Part shown: in pieces, positions 53,055-61,110 of the stretch | Position numbering within the stretch: the stretch's first letter is position 1 | Layout of the letters: each line of letters begins with the position of its first letter | Source: Streptomyces sp. SLBN-31 | Lineage (GTDB): Bacteria > Actinomycetota > Actinomycetes > Streptomycetales > Streptomycetaceae | DNA length: 64,000 bases | Assembly (NCBI RefSeq): GCF_006715395.1 | Contig: NZ_VFNC01000001.1 | Location: forward strand, 3,968,001-4,032,000 | Direction: 5' to 3' | The notes under the pieces: model-generated | Seen by the model: only the letters and a program-made list of their open reading frames with translations | What the model was told of the DNA's origin: nothing | The model's database searches: none | Position numbers and translations under genes: made by a program

Positions 53055-53872
53055 ATGGCACGGCAGGAGCTGGCCCGCTTCCTGCGGGAGCGCCGGGCGG
53101 CCCTGCGGCCGCACGAGGTCGGTCTGACGGCGACGGGCACCGATCGCCGGACACCGGGCCTGCGCCGCGAAGAGGTGGCGGAACTCGCCCACATGTCGGT
53201 CGACTACTACACGCGGCTGGAGCAGGCCCGCAGCCCGCGGCCGTCCACTGGGATCCTGGACGCGTTGTCCCAGGCACTACGGCTCACGCCGGCCGAGCGC
53301 AGCCACCTGTTTTCTCTGGCGGGATGGAGCGCGCCGCCCGGCATCAGCGCCGTGCGGTGGGTACGCCCGCAGGTGGCCCGGATGCTGGAGCGGTTGCCGC
53401 AGACCGGCGCCGTCGTCACCGACGCGGCGTACGGCGTCGTCGCCTGCAACCCCCTGGCCCAGGCGCTGCTCGGCGGCGATCTCGCAGGCGAAAGGACGAA
53501 CCTGGCCCGGCGCCGCTTCCTTGGCCAGGGGCGGATGTACGAGAGCTCCAGCGCCGAGGAGTTCGGGCACATTGTGGTGGCGCGGCTGCGACGGGCCGCC
53601 GACCGCTACCCGCATGACCCGCAGCTGACCGCTCTGCTGGCCGAACTGCACGCCGGCAGCGAGGAGTTCCGACAGATATGGCAAACGCGTCCGGTCCACG
53701 CCCCCGGGCACCGCACCAAGATCCTCGATCACCCCCGGAGACCGGCCCGCTGCGGTTGAACTGTGACGTCCTGCTCGTGCCCGAGGATGACCAGGAAGTC
53801 GTCCTGATCACGGCCGACCCCGGATCACCTGCCGCGCGGACCCTGCACAGGCTGGCCAGGCAGGCGACCTGA
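53055..53872 (+). CDS. XRE-family regulator with MmyB-like ligand domain, frameshift near the end
   Basis: From ATG 53055 (ARQELARFLRERRAALRPHE) the HTH is PGLRREEVAELAHMSVDYYT followed by RLEQARSPRPS. The second domain (WVRPQVARMLERLPQTGAVV, AYGVVACNPLAQALLGGDL) is the MmyB-like ligand-binding part. The frame ends at 53759, but the expected C-terminus (ETGPLRLNCDVLLVPEDDQE) continues in another frame to 53872. The shift sits at a CCCCC run (53732-53736), so a sequencing error or a real mutation would remove the last 45 residues. The divergent SDR gene is the probable target. Confidence 0.8.
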
Positions 53873-54109
53873 AACATCAGACTGGCACAGGTCTCACCAG
53901 TGGTGACAGAGCGCCGCAACTACATGATCACCGGGGGGCTGTGCCCGCCTGCTGTCCACGCCGCCTCTCTGCGCGGGCTCTTCAAACAGGCACGCAGGCT
54001 CGCGTGAGCTGTTGCCGCCGCGATGCCCGATGAGTTAGGCCGCCGTGCCGGGTCTACAGCACGGGGGAAACCGGTCTGGATCCGAAACCGCAGGAGGCCG
54101 AAGTGTCCG
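53873..54109. other. Intergenic with a short unassigned frame
   Basis: A GTG at about 53902 opens a 34-residue frame (TERRNYMITGGLCPPAVHA) ending with TGA near 54006. Too short to assign. No regulatory site was seen. Confidence 0.35.
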
Positions 54110-54478
54110 CATCAGAAGGATCACTGGGGTGGTGATCACGGTGGTCTTCCGATCTTCGTGCCCAGCCACCGCCCGCGCGGCCCCGCCGCCCGCTGGGGCT
54201 ATCCGCTGGTGACCTACGTGAGCGACGGGATCGAAAGCGCGATGGCCCAGGCCAAGGCCGCCGCCGGGGACAAGGACGTGCAGGTGCGTGGCGCGTACAC
54301 GGCGCAACGGGCGCTTGAGGCCGGGGTGCTGGATGAGGTGCAGATCCATCAGATCCCGGTGCTGCTCGGTGGGGGCCGTCGCCTGTTCGACGTCTTGGCG
54401 TCGCAGATCGAGTTGGAGATCATCCGGGTGATCGACACGCCTGCGGCCACGCACATCCGCTACCGCGTCCGTCGCTGA
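54110..54478 (+). pseudogene. RibD-C/dihydrofolate-reductase-like protein, N-terminus lost
   Basis: The frame carries LVTYVSDGIESAMAQAKAAA, a GDKDVQVRGAY strand with the G-A-Y nucleotide loop, then LEAGVLDEVQIHQIPVLLGG and GRRLFDV to a TGA at 54476-54478. This is the second half of RibD-C/DHFR-like reductases (usually about 190-200 residues). The N-terminal strand and substrate site are missing, so the protein would not fold. A WGGDHGGLP stretch before it may be part of the lost half. Confidence 0.65.
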
Positions 54479-54652
54479 ACCGGTCGACCAGCACCTTCTG
54501 GGTCGTGGTGGGGCGAGGTGCGTTGCCGCATCGCATCAATCACCCGTCGGCGTACGGCGGTTCGCCGGGAATCTCCACCCCCCTCATTCGGGATCACCCA
54601 CCGGCGACGGTCGCGTTTTGAGCAGGCCAGCGCATTTTCCGTCGGTGGGTCG

Positions 54653-55060
54653 CTAGCAGTGGGGCAGCAGGTTGACGTCGTACCTGAACCCGTCCCGGTC
54701 GAGGTTCACGTCGCTCACCCACACGTTCTTGTTGTGCGTGTCGTCGTCCGTGCGCAGCCACACGGAGCTGGTGTGGCCGTTGCCGGTGTAGGTGACGCCG
54801 TAGGTGTAGCAGTAGAAGTAGTTGCGGCCCGCGTGCAACGTGCCGGCGTGCGACTCGTTGTGCCAGTCGGGGGTCCAGTGGGTCCACTGGTCGACCACCG
54901 TGTTCAGGTAGACCGGCGCGGCAGCCTGACGCGCTGCCGCGCCGGCCGCGGTTCCCGGCGGGGAGGCCGCCGGGGAGGCTGCGGCCTGGGAGGCGCCGGC
55001 GAGCAGTGCGGCCGTGGCCAGCACGGCGAGGAGTCCGCTTCGTTGTGTTCGCGTGCGCAT
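54653..55060 (-). CDS. Secreted protein of unknown function
   Basis: A 135-residue protein. The first 26 residues are a signal peptide (LLAVLATAALLAGASQAAAS, basic n-region, Ala-x-Ala near the end). The mature part has VYLNTVVDQWTHWTPDWHNE and RNYFYCYTYGVTYTGNGHTS, ending NLLPHC, with two Cys that may form a disulfide. It resembles small secreted Streptomyces proteins, probably a beta-rich inhibitor or antimicrobial-like fold. No family is certain. Its ATG at 55060 has a GGGGGAGA upstream. Confidence 0.7.
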   Translation of the reverse strand: MRTRTQRSGLLAVLATAALLAGASQAAASPAASPPGTAAGAAARQAAAPVYLNTVVDQWTHWTPDWHNESHAGTLHAGRNYFYCYTYGVTYTGNGHTSSVWLRTDDDTHNKNVWVSDVNLDRDGFRYDVNLLPHC

Positions 55061-55798
55061 GGGTCCGTCTCCCCCTGTGTGGTGCCGCGGTGACGAGGTG
55101 CGTCCCGTCGGCGGTCGCTTTGGTGGGCAGGAACCTAGGTGCCGCCGGCGGGGGTTGCCAGCGTTTCGAAGGAGGCCGAAACGTCGCGGGCCGCAGCGTG
55201 TCCTTGCGGCCGTGGCAGGCAGGTGGGGGCCGGCGCGTACTCACGCCGACGCGGCGGCCCGCGGGGGAGGGAGGTGACAGTCGCCTGCGGTTTGGCGCGG
55301 TCGGTGGGGGAGCGGGCCACGTCGGCGGATGAGGGGCGCCCGGAGCGGCCGGGACCACCGTGGGGCACCGGCGCGAGGCGGCGCCGGCGCCAAAGGGGGT
55401 CGTCACCCGGTATCGAGGGTGGGCTGGAAAGTACCGGATTCGGCCTGTGCGGGCAGGGCGCCGGCCTGGCAGATCGTTGCGACGGCGGTCCGCGGGCCGT
55501 GGCGGGTTTGCATTCACGGCAGTGAAGAGACCGTAGTGGGGCCCTGAGGCGCCTCATCGCGAAGCGCGCCCCTGCGGACATCCGTGCGCTCATCGCCCCC
55601 TGGCCGGGAGCGGAGACGGCCGGCCGGGAAAACGGCCGGCTGCCGGCGGGCGTGCTGCGTCCTTCCTGCCGGTGTTCATCCCGGCCTGAAAGGGCCGGTG
55701 ACGTCCCGGGGCCGCGGGGTTCCGGTGTTTCTTGAGCGGGGTTGAAGTGGCTCTGTAGTGCGGTGGCGGACGGTGGCGGCAGCCGATAAGGAGCCGAC
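55061..55798. other. 740-bp region without a recognised gene
   Basis: Open frames on the plus strand (for example 55139-55525) are Arg/Gly-rich and look like antisense composition. The last 100 bases are the leader of the epsilon gene, with AAGGAG before its ATG. No clear ARE was found here. Confidence 0.4.
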
Positions 55799-56023
55799 AT
55801 GGGTGAAGCGGACGTCGCCCCCCTGGCGCTGCGGGTGGAGCGCGGGCGGGCCGATGATGAGGAACTGGCCGCGGTGGCGGTGGTGTTGTGTTCGGTGCTG
55901 GCCGGGCGGCAGGCGGCGGTCGGCGCTGCGGAGCCGGAGTCGGGGCCGCTTGCTGCGGTGCCGTCGTGGCGGCGTCCCGGCCGGCCCGGCGGGCAGTGGC
56001 GTTCCCCGCACTGCTGGCGGTAG
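55799..56023 (+). CDS. Acyl-CoA carboxylase epsilon subunit
   Basis: A 74-residue protein, ATG 55799 after AAGGAG. It has the epsilon-subunit pattern: LALRVERGRADDEELAAVAV, a low-complexity middle, then AVPSWRRPGRPG at the end. Epsilon subunits stabilise and activate the carboxyltransferase of Streptomyces acyl-CoA carboxylases. The carboxyltransferase gene follows at 56178. A strong terminator lies between them at 56033-56068, so they may be transcribed separately or by read-through. Confidence 0.75.
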   Translation: MGEADVAPLALRVERGRADDEELAAVAVVLCSVLAGRQAAVGAAEPESGPLAAVPSWRRPGRPGGQWRSPHCWR

Positions 56024-56032
56024 AGCCCCCGG

Positions 56033-56068
56033 GGTGCCCGGCCGCGGAGTGGGCCGGGCGCCTTTCTT
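56033..56068 (+). terminator. Intrinsic terminator between epsilon and carboxyltransferase genes
   Basis: An 11-bp stem (GGTGCCCGGCC / GGCCGGGCGCC, one G-U or mismatch) with an eight-base loop is followed at once by TTTCTT. It is the best terminator-like structure in this part of the window. Confidence 0.65.
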
Positions 56069-56110
56069 GGTTCAGGTCCGATGCACGATCCACGCGTGCC
56101 ACCACCCCCC

Positions 56111-56135
56111 GTAAACCGCATGAATGGTTTGTTTC
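56111..56135. promoter_or_regulatory. ARE-like operator upstream of the carboxyltransferase gene
   Basis: A palindrome GTAAACC-N8-GGTTTGTTT with flanking CCCCC/GGGGG. The half-sites agree with ARE halves, but the spacer is eight bases, as in the site at 45419. It lies 43 bases upstream of GTG 56178 and includes the ATG at 56124, which is therefore unlikely to be the start. Confidence 0.65.
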
Positions 56136-56177
56136 CGGGGGTGTCGGTTCGGTGCGCGCACGAGGGAGGCAGGCACA

Positions 56178-57770
56178 GTGACAGTCCTTGATGACATTCC
56201 CCCGGTGGTGGCCGGGCCGTCGCATGCGCGGGGGCGGGTGGCCGAGCTGCAGGCCATCCGGGCGCGGGTGCTGGCCGGGCCGTGTGAGAAGGCGACTAAG
56301 GCGCAGCACGCCAAGGGGAAGCTGACCGCCCGGGAGCGCATCGAGCTGCTGCTGGACGCCGGATCGTTTCAGGAGGTCGAGCAGTTGCGCCGGCACCGGG
56401 CGACCGGCTTCGGCCTGGAGGCGAAGAGGCCGCACACCGACGGTGTGATCACGGGCTGGGGCACGGTCGAGGGCCGCACCGTCTTCGTCTACGCCCACGA
56501 CTTCCGCATCTTCGGCGGCGCGCTGGGCGAGGCCCACGCCACGAAGATCCACAAGATCATGGACATGGCCATCGCGGCCGGTGCCCCGCTGGTCTCGCTC
56601 AACGACGGTGCCGGCGCCCGCATTCAGGAGGGTGTCTCGGCGCTGGCCGGTTACGGCGGCATCTTCCAGCGCAACACCAAGGCCTCCGGGGTCATCCCGC
56701 AGATCTCCGTGATGCTGGGCCCGTGCGCGGGCGGCGCGGCCTACAGCCCCGCCCTGACCGACTTCGTGTTCATGGTCCGTGAGACCTCGCAGATGTTCAT
56801 CACCGGCCCCGACGTCGTCAAGGCCGTCACCGGCGAGGAGATCACCCAGAACGGCCTGGGCGGCGCGGACGTGCACGCGGAGGCCTCCGGGGTGTGTCAC
56901 TTCGCCTACGACGACGAGGAGACGTGCCTGGCGGAGGTCCGCTACCTGCTCTCCCTGCTGCCGCAGAACAACCGGGAGTTCCCGCCCCGCACCCCGTGCA
57001 CCGACCCGCCCGCCCGGCGCAGCGAGGTGCTGCTGGACCTGGTCCCGGCGGACGGCAACCGCCCCTACGACATGGCCCGCGTCATCGAGGAGATCGTCGA
57101 CGACGGCGAGGTGCTGGAGGTCCACGAGCGCTGGGCGCGCAACATCATCTGCGCTTTCGGCCGGCTCGACGGCCAGGTCGTCGGCATCGTCGCCAACCAG
57201 CCGCAGACCCTGGCCGGGGTCCTGGACATCGAGGCATCCCAGAAGGCCGCCCGCTTCGTGCAGCTGTGCGACGCCTTCAGCATCCCCCTGATCACCCTCC
57301 TGGACGTCCCCGGGTTCCTTCCCGGTGTCGACCAGGAACACGGCGGCATCATCCGCCACGGCGCCAAACTGCTGTACGCCTACTGCAACGCCACCGTGCC
57401 CCGGATCTCGCTGATCCTGCGCAAGGCCTACGGCGGTGCCTACATCGTGATGGACAGCCAGTCCATCGGCGCCGACCTCACCTACGCCTGGCCCACCAAC
57501 GAGATCGCCGTCATGGGCGCGGAAGGCGCCGCGAACGTCATCTTCCGCCGTCAGATCGCCGCCGCGGACGATCCCGAGACCATGCGGGCCCGCATGGTCA
57601 AGGAGTACAGGTCCGAGCTGATGCACCCCTACTACGCGGCCGAACGCGGCCTGGTCGACGACGTCATCGACCCCGCCGCCACCCGCGAGGTCCTCATCCG
57701 CTCCCTGGCCATGCTGCGCACCAAGCACGCCGACCTGCCCTCCCGCAAGCACGGCAACCCCCCGCAATAA
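56178..57770 (+). CDS. Acyl-CoA carboxylase carboxyltransferase (beta) subunit
   Basis: A 530-residue protein; GTG 56178 follows GGGAGGCAGG, while an upstream ATG (56124) falls in an operator. Both halves of the carboxyltransferase are complete: GGALGEAHATKIHKIMDMAI, MLGPCAGGAAYSPALTDFVF (N-terminal oxyanion hole) and RKAYGGAYIVMDSQSIGAD (C-terminal). It forms a ring that carboxylates acetyl- or propionyl-CoA with a biotin-carrying alpha subunit, which is not in the window. Relatives within antibiotic clusters supply malonyl-CoA for polyketides. The gene carries an ARE-like site and lies just upstream of a SARP. Confidence 0.92.
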   Translation: MTVLDDIPPVVAGPSHARGRVAELQAIRARVLAGPCEKATKAQHAKGKLTARERIELLLDAGSFQEVEQLRRHRATGFGLEAKRPHTDGVITGWGTVEGRTVFVYAHDFRIFGGALGEAHATKIHKIMDMAIAAGAPLVSLNDGAGARIQEGVSALAGYGGIFQRNTKASGVIPQISVMLGPCAGGAAYSPALTDFVFMVRETSQMFITGPDVVKAVTGEEITQNGLGGADVHAEASGVCHFAYDDEETCLAEVRYLLSLLPQNNREFPPRTPCTDPPARRSEVLLDLVPADGNRPYDMARVIEEIVDDGEVLEVHERWARNIICAFGRLDGQVVGIVANQPQTLAGVLDIEASQKAARFVQLCDAFSIPLITLLDVPGFLPGVDQEHGGIIRHGAKLLYAYCNATVPRISLILRKAYGGAYIVMDSQSIGADLTYAWPTNEIAVMGAEGAANVIFRRQIAAADDPETMRARMVKEYRSELMHPYYAAERGLVDDVIDPAATREVLIRSLAMLRTKHADLPSRKHGNPPQ

Positions 57771-57830
57771 CCCCGGCCCCCGGCCGGCAGTGTGCAGGGT
57801 TCTTCCGGCGGGCCGGAAGCCGCCCGCCGC

Positions 57831-57868
57831 CCCGCCCCGCCGTGCCCCCGGGGGTGCGGCGGGGCGGG
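57831..57868 (+). terminator. Hairpin downstream of the carboxyltransferase gene
   Basis: Arms of 19 bases (CCCGCCCCGCCG and CGGCGGGGCGGG with a CCCCC/GGGGG centre and a two-base internal mismatch) form a very stable stem without a T-tract. It ends 62-99 bases past the stop and separates the carboxyltransferase from the SARP transcript. Confidence 0.6.
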
Positions 57869-57990
57869 AGCGTCCCTCCCCAGCCCTCGGCGGACAGGCG
57901 GGTGACACTCCGCGAAAGGTGTGCGGATGCGAAGTGGGCTGGGGCCGGCGCCGGTGTGTGAGCCCGGGCGGAGGGGGCGCCTCCCGCATT

Positions 57991-58016
57991 GACAAACCGA
58001 CCGTGCTGTTTTTTAC
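57991..58016. promoter_or_regulatory. ARE-like operator upstream of the first SARP
   Basis: The sequence GACAAACCGACCG then TGCTGTTTTTTAC has an ACAAACCG left half and a TGTTTTTT right half, as in AREs before pathway activators. It lies about 104 bases upstream of the SARP GTG at 58120. Control by a receptor is inferred. Confidence 0.65.
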
Positions 58017-58119
58017 TCGTGTTCAAGCGGGAGCCGTGGCGCACCGTCCAGGCTTCCAAGCGGCGGTCTGCGCGGCATGGACCTGGCCGCAACCGGCACC
58101 GGACACAAGGGGGAAGACA

Positions 58120-58947
58120 GTGGACATCGAAGTTCTGGGCGCGCTGTCGGTAAGCGAGCACGGCATCTCTGTCACACCCACGGCCCCCAAGCCGCGGCAG
58201 GTGCTGGCCCTGCTGGCGCTGCACGCGGACCGGGTGGTGCAGGTCTCGGCCCTGATCGAGGAGCTGTGGGAGGACGAGCCGCCGCGCAGCGCCCGCACCA
58301 CGCTGCAGACCTATGTGCTGCAGCTGCGCGAACTCATCGGCGAGGCGCTGGCCAAGGCGGGGGAGGAGGGGGTGAGTGCCAAGGACATCCTGGTCACCCT
58401 GCCCGGCGGCTACCGGCTGAACACCCGCGGCGGCCGGGTGGACTTCCGCGAGTTCGAAAAGCAGGCCGGGGCGGGCTACCGGGCCATGGACGCCGATGAC
58501 TTCTCCGGCGCGGCCCGCCGGCTGCGCGAGGCGCTGGCGTTGTGGACCGGCCCCGCGCTCGCCGACGTCACCGCGGGCAGCCGGATCGGTTTGGAGATCA
58601 AGCGCCTGGACGAGGCCCGGCTGTGCGCCCTGGACCAGCGCATCGAGGCCGACCTGCGGCGCGGCCGCCACCGCGAGCTGCTCTCGGAGCTGACCGTCCT
58701 GGTCAACCGCCACCGCATGCACGAGAGCCTGCACGGCCAGTTCATGGTGGCCCTGCACCGCTCCGGGCGGCGCGGGGACGCCCTCAACGTCTACCAGAGG
58801 CTGCGCACCACCCTCGTACGCGAGCTGGGCCTGGAGCCCTCGGCCACGCTCAGCCGGCTGCAGCGCTCCATCCTGATGGCCGTCCCCGAGACCGTCCCCG
58901 CCCGCGACACGGAGATCAGCGGACCGCCCATGGCCCGGATGGGCTGA
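58120..58947 (+). CDS. SARP-family transcriptional activator
   Basis: A 275-residue protein; GTG 58120 has GGGGGAAG four bases upstream. The OmpR-like DNA-binding domain is at residues 1-95: VDIEVLGALSVSEHGISVTP, LQTYVLQLRELIGEALAKAG and a wing with LVTLPGGYRLNT. The bacterial transcriptional activation domain (about 100-250) includes LAKWTG-like LALWTGPALADV, HRMHESLHGQFMVALHRSGR and LVRELGLEPSATLSRLQ. SARPs bind direct repeats overlapping the -35 region of antibiotic promoters. An ARE-like site before it suggests butyrolactone control. No antibiotic genes are in the window. Confidence 0.92.
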   Translation: MDIEVLGALSVSEHGISVTPTAPKPRQVLALLALHADRVVQVSALIEELWEDEPPRSARTTLQTYVLQLRELIGEALAKAGEEGVSAKDILVTLPGGYRLNTRGGRVDFREFEKQAGAGYRAMDADDFSGAARRLREALALWTGPALADVTAGSRIGLEIKRLDEARLCALDQRIEADLRRGRHRELLSELTVLVNRHRMHESLHGQFMVALHRSGRRGDALNVYQRLRTTLVRELGLEPSATLSRLQRSILMAVPETVPARDTEISGPPMARMG

Positions 58948-59570
58948 CCCGCTTTCGCCCGGCCGGCCGCTGCACGCCGAGCGGTCCCCCCACCGGCCCC
59001 CGCACGCCGACCACGTCACCCCCCTACGAGGGCCGCAACACCGACCACGAGGGCCGCAACTCCCGACCGCGACCTCCAGCTCCACGCTGAGCTCCCGGCG
59101 ACCACCGCAGCCGGCCGATCCCACGCTGAGCGCCCCAGCCGTCCCGCCGAGAAGGCCTCGATGCCGGGCCGGGCCGCCGCGAGGACCCCCCCAAGGGGTG
59201 AGCAGCAGCGGACAGCCGCTGCAACCCACCACCGGCCGGGCCCGGCAAGCGCGAGCGCCCGTCATGGCAGGGTGAACATCCCCCCCCGGTCGCCGCACCC
59301 CGAGCAGGCCCGACGCCGACCTCGACGCCGAGCCCCCAGGGCCCGTGATGAGGACCAGGGGCCGACGCACCCGCCTTGCGCACCCCCGTGCGCCCGGGCC
59401 TGCCGGAGGCAAGCACGCAGTTGCTGCGCGGGCCGGCGGATGGCTGACGGGGCCGAGGAGGTGGGAGCGGATCTGCACCACGACCGCCCGGCGCGGAGCA
59501 CTCGACCGTGCGCAGCCGTCTTGCAGCGCCGCGGCGAACGCGCCGCGCTTAAGCAGGCGACGAGTGAAGC
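58948..59570. other. 620-bp region with short repeats
   Basis: A direct repeat of GAGGGCCGCAAC at 59027 and about 59048 is visible, and long G/C runs. A 44-residue frame at 59440-59574 (VLQRRGERAALKQATSEA at its end) overlaps the next gene (GTGA) and could be a small gene; confidence is low. Confidence 0.35.
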
Positions 59571-59912
59571 GTGACTGCCGACCGCGCCGCCGCTTCTCGC
59601 TGGGCTCATCTGGCCGGGCGTCTGCCTGCTCGTCTCGCGGAGCTGTCCGGGCCGACGACCGGGACAGTAGAACTGCCGCTGCACCTGGCGTGGTCGGGGC
59701 TGCGGCAGTTCGAGGCGGACGACGAGAAACTGCTGCTGGGCCTGTATCGCATCGTGCTCACCAACGGCCTGCGCGAGGACCTCACCCGCTATCTCAACGC
59801 CGAACTGCTGGTGCGGCACTGGCCGCGGCTGCGGATCGCCGTGGGCAAGCCGGTCCGCGCGTGCTGGGAGCAGCGGTTTTCCGAGCTGATGGCGGCTGTC
59901 GCTGCAGCATGA
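59571..59912 (+). CDS. Small protein overlapping an AbiEii-type gene (candidate antitoxin or partner)
   Basis: A 113-residue protein from GTG 59571. It is mostly helical: RWAHLAGRLPARLAELSG, then LPLHLAWSGLRQFEADDEKL, YRIVLTNGLREDLTRYLNAE and VRACWEQRFSELMAAV. I do not recognise a classical AbiEi helix-turn-helix. Its TGA overlaps the ATG of the nucleotidyltransferase gene (ATGA), so the two are probably translated together. In that position AbiEi-like antitoxins are expected, but this may be an unrelated partner. Confidence 0.55.
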   Translation: MTADRAAASRWAHLAGRLPARLAELSGPTTGTVELPLHLAWSGLRQFEADDEKLLLGLYRIVLTNGLREDLTRYLNAELLVRHWPRLRIAVGKPVRACWEQRFSELMAAVAAA

Positions 59913-60586
59913 GGCTTCCCGACCTGCACCGGCGTCTGCTCGGTGACGCCGTTGAGAGCGGTGAGGCCTACCGGCTGGTGCCGGCCGGCGGCTATGCCAT
60001 CCAGGCGCATGGACTGGTCAGCAGTCGCACCAGTGAGGACGTTGACCTGGCCACCGATGCGCCTGCGGACATGGCCGAGATCACCGGCGTTGTGGCCGCC
60101 GGTCTTGCGGACCGGGGCTGGACGATCCGCGTCGTGGAGGTCGCCCCGCGCATGTCCCGCCTGCTGGCCACCGATGCGGTCATCGGCGAGTCCTGCGAGA
60201 TCGACATCCTGAAGGAGATCTTCCACCGGCCTCCCACCCGCACCGAGGCCGGGCCCACGCTGTCGAGGGAGGACGCCGTGGGGCTGAAGGTCCGCGCCCT
60301 GCACGACCGCGGCTTCCCCCGCGATGTCATCGACGTCTTCAGCGCCCGCGAGCTGTACACGCCGGCGGAACTCGAGCGCCTGGGTGCGCAGCATGACGAG
60401 GAGTTCGACCTGGAGGAGCTCCATGGCCGGCTGGAAGCCGTCGACTTCACCTCCGACCGTGAGTACGCCGCGTACGACCTGAGCCCCACCGAGATCACCG
60501 GACTGCGGGCCTGGGTCCAGCACTGGCTCGACGACCTCGGTCTCCGGCTGGCCGAGCCGTACACAGACGACGAGGACGACGGCTGA
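59909..60586 (+). CDS. AbiEii-type nucleotidyltransferase (type IV toxin-antitoxin toxin)
   Basis: A 225-residue protein. The start is typical: LPDLHRRLLGDAVESGEAYR, then LVPAGGYAIQAHGLVSSRTS with EDVDLATD, the GG...R-x-S/T-x-D-x-D active site of AbiEii/AbiGii toxins. A second carboxylate region (GESCEIDILKEIFH) and the late EDAVGLKVRALHDRGFPRDV follow the family. Toxins of this type transfer nucleotides to tRNA or other targets and limit phage growth. The overlapping upstream gene is the candidate antitoxin. Both are intact. Confidence 0.78.
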   Translation: MRLPDLHRRLLGDAVESGEAYRLVPAGGYAIQAHGLVSSRTSEDVDLATDAPADMAEITGVVAAGLADRGWTIRVVEVAPRMSRLLATDAVIGESCEIDILKEIFHRPPTRTEAGPTLSREDAVGLKVRALHDRGFPRDVIDVFSARELYTPAELERLGAQHDEEFDLEELHGRLEAVDFTSDREYAAYDLSPTEITGLRAWVQHWLDDLGLRLAEPYTDDEDDG

Positions 60587-60639
60587 GGCGCCGCGCACGA
60601 GTGCCGCCTCTTTTGAAGCTGCACAGGTACCTCGATCGC

Positions 60640-61110
60640 GTTCCTTGCCGCCGAGCCGGCCGTAGCGGGTGGCGGTGGTGTCGCCCTCCGGGGTGCCGTA
60701 CTCGTCGAAGGCTGGTGCGGTCGCCGGCCCTGGCTGGTGTCCAGCGGAGGGTTCGACGGTGACATCGTTCGTGGTGTCGGTGCGTTGTAGGACGGTGTCG
60801 CCGGTGGCGCTGGTGAGGGCGCCGAGGTCTCCTCCGATGTCCTGGACGTCGCAGCTGAGGGTGCTGCTGGTCTCCTGGGTCCGGTCGGGGTTGTGGTCGT
60901 CGGAGCCGTAGTGGTTGGTTTTGGAGCCGGTCCGGCTTCCAGGTGTAGCCGATGGTGGTGCCGGCTGCCTGGTGGTGGTGCGGCCCAAGGCGTCGTAGAC
61001 CGTGCCGGAGGTGACCAGCCGGTCGGCGCTGTCGTACGAGTACGACGTGGTGTCCCCGTCACCACCGCACTGCGCGATCTGCGGGCCGCCATCAGGCGAG
61101 TGCAGGAAAG
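60640..61110 (-). pseudogene. RHS-repeat protein fragment, frameshifted
   Basis: The minus-strand frame has DSADRLVTSGTVYDALGRTT, then after a shift GSKTNHYGSDDHNPDRTQE, ATGDTVLQRTDTTNDVTVEP and TATRYGRLGGKERDRG. Y-D-A-L-G-R and GRYGW-LGGKER are RHS core signatures. It would be part of a large polymorphic toxin, but both ends are missing. It may be linked to the SUKH immunity genes at 2.1 and 30 kb only by type of system. Confidence 0.6.

Noticed and set aside
56124..56177. ATG 56124 as carboxyltransferase start
   Set aside because: It lies inside an operator-like palindrome, has no ribosome binding site, and adds residues foreign to the family; GTG 56178 has a good site.
55590..57995. 801-codon minus-strand frame opposite the carboxyltransferase
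   Set aside because: The plus strand has complete carboxyltransferase motifs; the minus frame is Gly/Asp/Val-rich shadow sequence without a domain.
57694..59481. 595-codon minus-strand frame opposite the first SARP
   Set aside because: It covers a clear SARP; no family features in the minus frame.
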